Assembly: GCA_944323805.1 (NCBI GenBank)
Contig: CALUTW010000001.1
Coordinates: forward strand, 1-64,000
DNA from: an uncultured Bacteroidales bacterium
GTDB taxonomy: Bacteria > Bacteroidota > Bacteroidia > Bacteroidales > UBA932
DNA length: 64,000 bases
Direction of reading: 5' to 3'
Numbering within the stretch: position 1 is the first letter of the stretch; every line of letters starts with the position of its first letter. The translations under genes and the position numbers were made by a program. The notes under the pieces were generated by a model. It was not told where the DNA came from. It saw only the letters and a list, made by a program, of their open reading frames with translations, and made no database searches. Below, piece by piece: positions 61,936 to 64,000 of the stretch.

Positions 61936-63921
61936 ATGGAGAGGATACCTGAAGAAACCTTAAAGGAGGATTTGAGATATCTGGAGCTGCTGTCGCTGCG
62001 TTTTCCGAGCATAGCATCAGCGAGTACCGAAATAATCAACCTCGAAGCCATATTGAATCTGCCAAAGGGAACGGAGCATTTCCTGGCGGATCTGCATGGC
62101 GAGCACCAGGCTTTCCAGCATGTCCTCAGGAATGCATCCGGTGCGATAAAGCGGAAGGTCAATGAGATTTTCGGCAACTCCCTTTACGAGAAGGAGAAGA
62201 AGGACCTGTGTACGCTGATATATTACCCTGAGCAGAAACTGCAGCTGGTCAAGGAAGAGGTGCAGGACATAGAATCATGGTACAGCGTGACGCTTAACAG
62301 GCTTGTCCTTGTATGCCAGAATGTGTCTTCAAAATATACCAGGTCAAAGGTGCGCAAGGCCCTGCCGGAGGAATTCTCGTATATCATACAGGAACTTCTG
62401 CACGAGAGCAGCGCAGACCCGAACAAGCAGGCATATATCAATGTGATCATCAGCACGATAATAGATACATTGCGTGCGGATGACTTCATCATCACGATGT
62501 GCAATCTCATCCAGAGGCTGACAATCGATTCCCTGCATATTCTCGGGGATATCTTCGACAGGGGCCCGGGCCCCCATATCATAATGGATATCCTCTGCGG
62601 CTATCACAATTTCGACATACAGTGGGGCAACCACGACCTGCTCTGGATGGGGGCGGCTGCGGGCAATGATGCATGTATCGCCAATGTGCTCCGCCTTGCG
62701 ATGCGCTATGCCAACCATTCTGTACTTGAGGACGGCTATGGCATCAATCTTCTTCCTCTGGCGACATTTGCCATGGAGACATATGCCGATGACCCGTGCA
62801 CTTCTTTCGGCCCGAGAATCGAGGATGAGAATATCCATATAGATGACAAGACCTTGCGCCTGCTAGCCCAGATGCACAAGGCCATCAGTGTAATCCAGTT
62901 CAAGCTCGAGGCGGGGATAATCCGCCGCAGACCGGAATTCCGGATGGAGGACAGGCTGCTTCTTGAGCATATCGACCAGGAAAGGAAGCTTTTTGTGAAG
63001 GACGGGAAGGAATACGAGATGAGTTCATGCTATTTCCCGACTGTATGTCCGGATGACCCGTACAGGCTGACGCCTGAAGAGCGGGAGGTCGTGTCCAAGC
63101 TGCATGACTCGTTTACCAGGAGCGAGAAGCTCCGCAGGCATATAAAATGCATCTTCAGGTACGGATGCATGTATAACGTATGTAATTCGAACCTTCTGTT
63201 CCATGCCTCCATGCCTCTGAATGAGGACGGCAGCCTCAAGGAGGTGGAGATACTCGGCAGGAAATACAAGGGAAAGGAGCTGCTGTCAAGAATCGGGCAG
63301 CTGGTGCGGACCGCATATTTTGCCGACCGTTCCGACCCTGAAAAGTCCTTTGCCGTGGATTACATGTGGTATCTCTGGTGCGGCAAGGATTCCCCGGCCT
63401 TCGACAAGAGCAAGATGGCGACTTTTGAGCGGTATTTCCTGGTGGACAAGGAAATGCACAAGGAGGAAAAAGGCGCATACTATACGCTGAGAAATAATGA
63501 GGAGGTCTGTGACCGCATCCTGGACGAGTTCGGTGTAGAAGGGGAGCACCGGCATATCATCAACGGTCATGTGCCGGTAAAGGCAGCCAAGGGGGAGAAG
63601 CCTGTACGTGCGAACGGAAAGCTCATGGTCATCGATGGAGGATTCTCAAAGGCATACTATTCCGAGACAGGGATTGCCGGGTATACGCTTGTATATCATT
63701 CACGGGGTTTCCAGCTCGTGCAGCATGAACCGTTCTCATCAACCCAGAAGGCCATCGAGGAAGGTCAGGATATCAAGTCAACGACACAGCTGGTGGAGCT
63801 CAGCAGCCAGAGGATGCTGGTAAAGGATACCGATAAGGGCAAGGAGCTCATGGTCCAGATAGAGGATCTCAAGAAGCTGCTTATGGCTTACCGCACCGGT
63901 ATCATTAAGGAGCGGGTATAG
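61936..63921 (+). CDS. fbp: Fructose-1,6-bisphosphatase, class III
   Basis: Large gluconeogenic phosphatase of 661 residues of the Firmicutes/Bacteroidota class III, unrelated to E. coli Fbp or GlpX. Metallophosphatase motifs are FLADLHGEHQAF (near 50), GDIFDRGPGPHIIMD (near 200) and WGNHDLLWMG (near 230). Late histidines in IINGHVPVKA and VYHSRGFQL complete the site. It ends one base before the neighbouring gene on the other strand. Confidence 0.97.
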   Translation: MERIPEETLKEDLRYLELLSLRFPSIASASTEIINLEAILNLPKGTEHFLADLHGEHQAFQHVLRNASGAIKRKVNEIFGNSLYEKEKKDLCTLIYYPEQKLQLVKEEVQDIESWYSVTLNRLVLVCQNVSSKYTRSKVRKALPEEFSYIIQELLHESSADPNKQAYINVIISTIIDTLRADDFIITMCNLIQRLTIDSLHILGDIFDRGPGPHIIMDILCGYHNFDIQWGNHDLLWMGAAAGNDACIANVLRLAMRYANHSVLEDGYGINLLPLATFAMETYADDPCTSFGPRIEDENIHIDDKTLRLLAQMHKAISVIQFKLEAGIIRRRPEFRMEDRLLLEHIDQERKLFVKDGKEYEMSSCYFPTVCPDDPYRLTPEEREVVSKLHDSFTRSEKLRRHIKCIFRYGCMYNVCNSNLLFHASMPLNEDGSLKEVEILGRKYKGKELLSRIGQLVRTAYFADRSDPEKSFAVDYMWYLWCGKDSPAFDKSKMATFERYFLVDKEMHKEEKGAYYTLRNNEEVCDRILDEFGVEGEHRHIINGHVPVKAAKGEKPVRANGKLMVIDGGFSKAYYSETGIAGYTLVYHSRGFQLVQHEPFSSTQKAIEEGQDIKSTTQLVELSSQRMLVKDTDKGKELMVQIEDLKKLLMAYRTGIIKERV

Positions 63922-63922
63922 C

Positions 63923-64000
63923 TCACTGCCTCAGCAGCTCCGTCATTGCCTTGGCAGTTGCAGCCGAGGCCCCTCTGCCTCCGAGCAGGCTGCGGATTTC
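63923..64000 (-). CDS. C-terminal end of a glycosyltransferase, probably LpxB (partial)
   Basis: The last 25 codons of a gene enter from the right edge on the minus strand. The peptide (SLLGGRGASAATAKAMTELL) has the L-G-x-x-GAS-x-x-A-A end seen in lipid-A-disaccharide synthases, which join two acylated glucosamines in lipid A synthesis. The stop lies one base from that of fbp. A short tail is weak evidence; other GT-B transferases have similar ends. Confidence 0.5.
   Translation of the reverse strand, partial: EIRSLLGGRGASAATAKAMTELLRQ

Overview
The window is a stretch of ordinary bacterial chromosome from a member of the Bacteroidota, most likely order Bacteroidales. Three things point there. 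At least fifteen intergenic regions carry the phylum-specific promoter pattern TTG, then 16-23 bases, then TAnnTTTG. Starts mostly lack Shine-Dalgarno sequences. Several gene families are typical of this phylum (DUF4301, DUF5606, DUF6340, DUF3276, DUF4252, the long NusB form, VorB-type oxoacid ferredoxin oxidoreductase, GSCFA). The genus cannot be fixed by reading alone. No tRNA, rRNA operon, CRISPR array, prophage or complete insertion sequence was seen.

Layout. 1-4.7 kb: the end of an exopolysaccharide operon on the minus strand (Wza-like lipoprotein, Wzc-like tyrosine kinase, UDP-glucuronate epimerase). 4.9-6.3 kb: yebC and a TPR membrane protein. 6.4-10.7 kb: recF, a DUF721 gene, pdxB and a DUF4301 gene. 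10.9-15.9 kb: a membrane AraC-type regulator, a deoxyhypusine-synthase-like gene divergent from lysA, and ffh. 16-18.9 kb: an ABC transporter operon ending in its own YtrA-type GntR regulator, with a candidate operator at its promoter. 19-25.9 kb: GSCFA protein, outer-membrane-like protein, nitrilase, 5'-nucleotidase and DsbD. 25.9-28.4 kb: rny, a candidate 6S RNA, zapA and a coiled-coil gene. 28.4-31.1 kb: a four-subunit 2-oxoacid:ferredoxin oxidoreductase. 31.2-37.9 kb: amidohydrolase, purine nucleoside phosphorylase and GH43, then nadE and a DUF4252 gene on the other strand.

38-44.3 kb: a DUF3276 gene, then nusB, yajC, a YbbR-like gene, coaE, a DUF5606 gene, rimO and a lipoprotein. 44.4-46.8 kb: rnpB, and a two-gene unit of an old-yellow-enzyme-type reductase and a steroid 5-alpha-reductase. 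47-51.4 kb: pyrG, glutaminyl cyclase, a PD-(D/E)XK protein with an EGR repeat tail, and a hypothetical gene. 51.7-57.1 kb: trmD, a DUF349 gene, yidC and yggS. 57.1-61.8 kb: pstSCAB-phoU behind a phased Pho-box array. 61.9-64 kb: class III fructose bisphosphatase and the tail of a probable lpxB.

The most interesting points are the steroid reductase pair, which resembles bile-acid/steroid reduction genes of gut Bacteroidales; PstC, whose periplasmic insert looks like a lobe of PstS; the phased Pho box; the ABC operon that appears to carry its own regulator and operator; and the 6S-like RNA whose closing stem uses the last bases of zapA.
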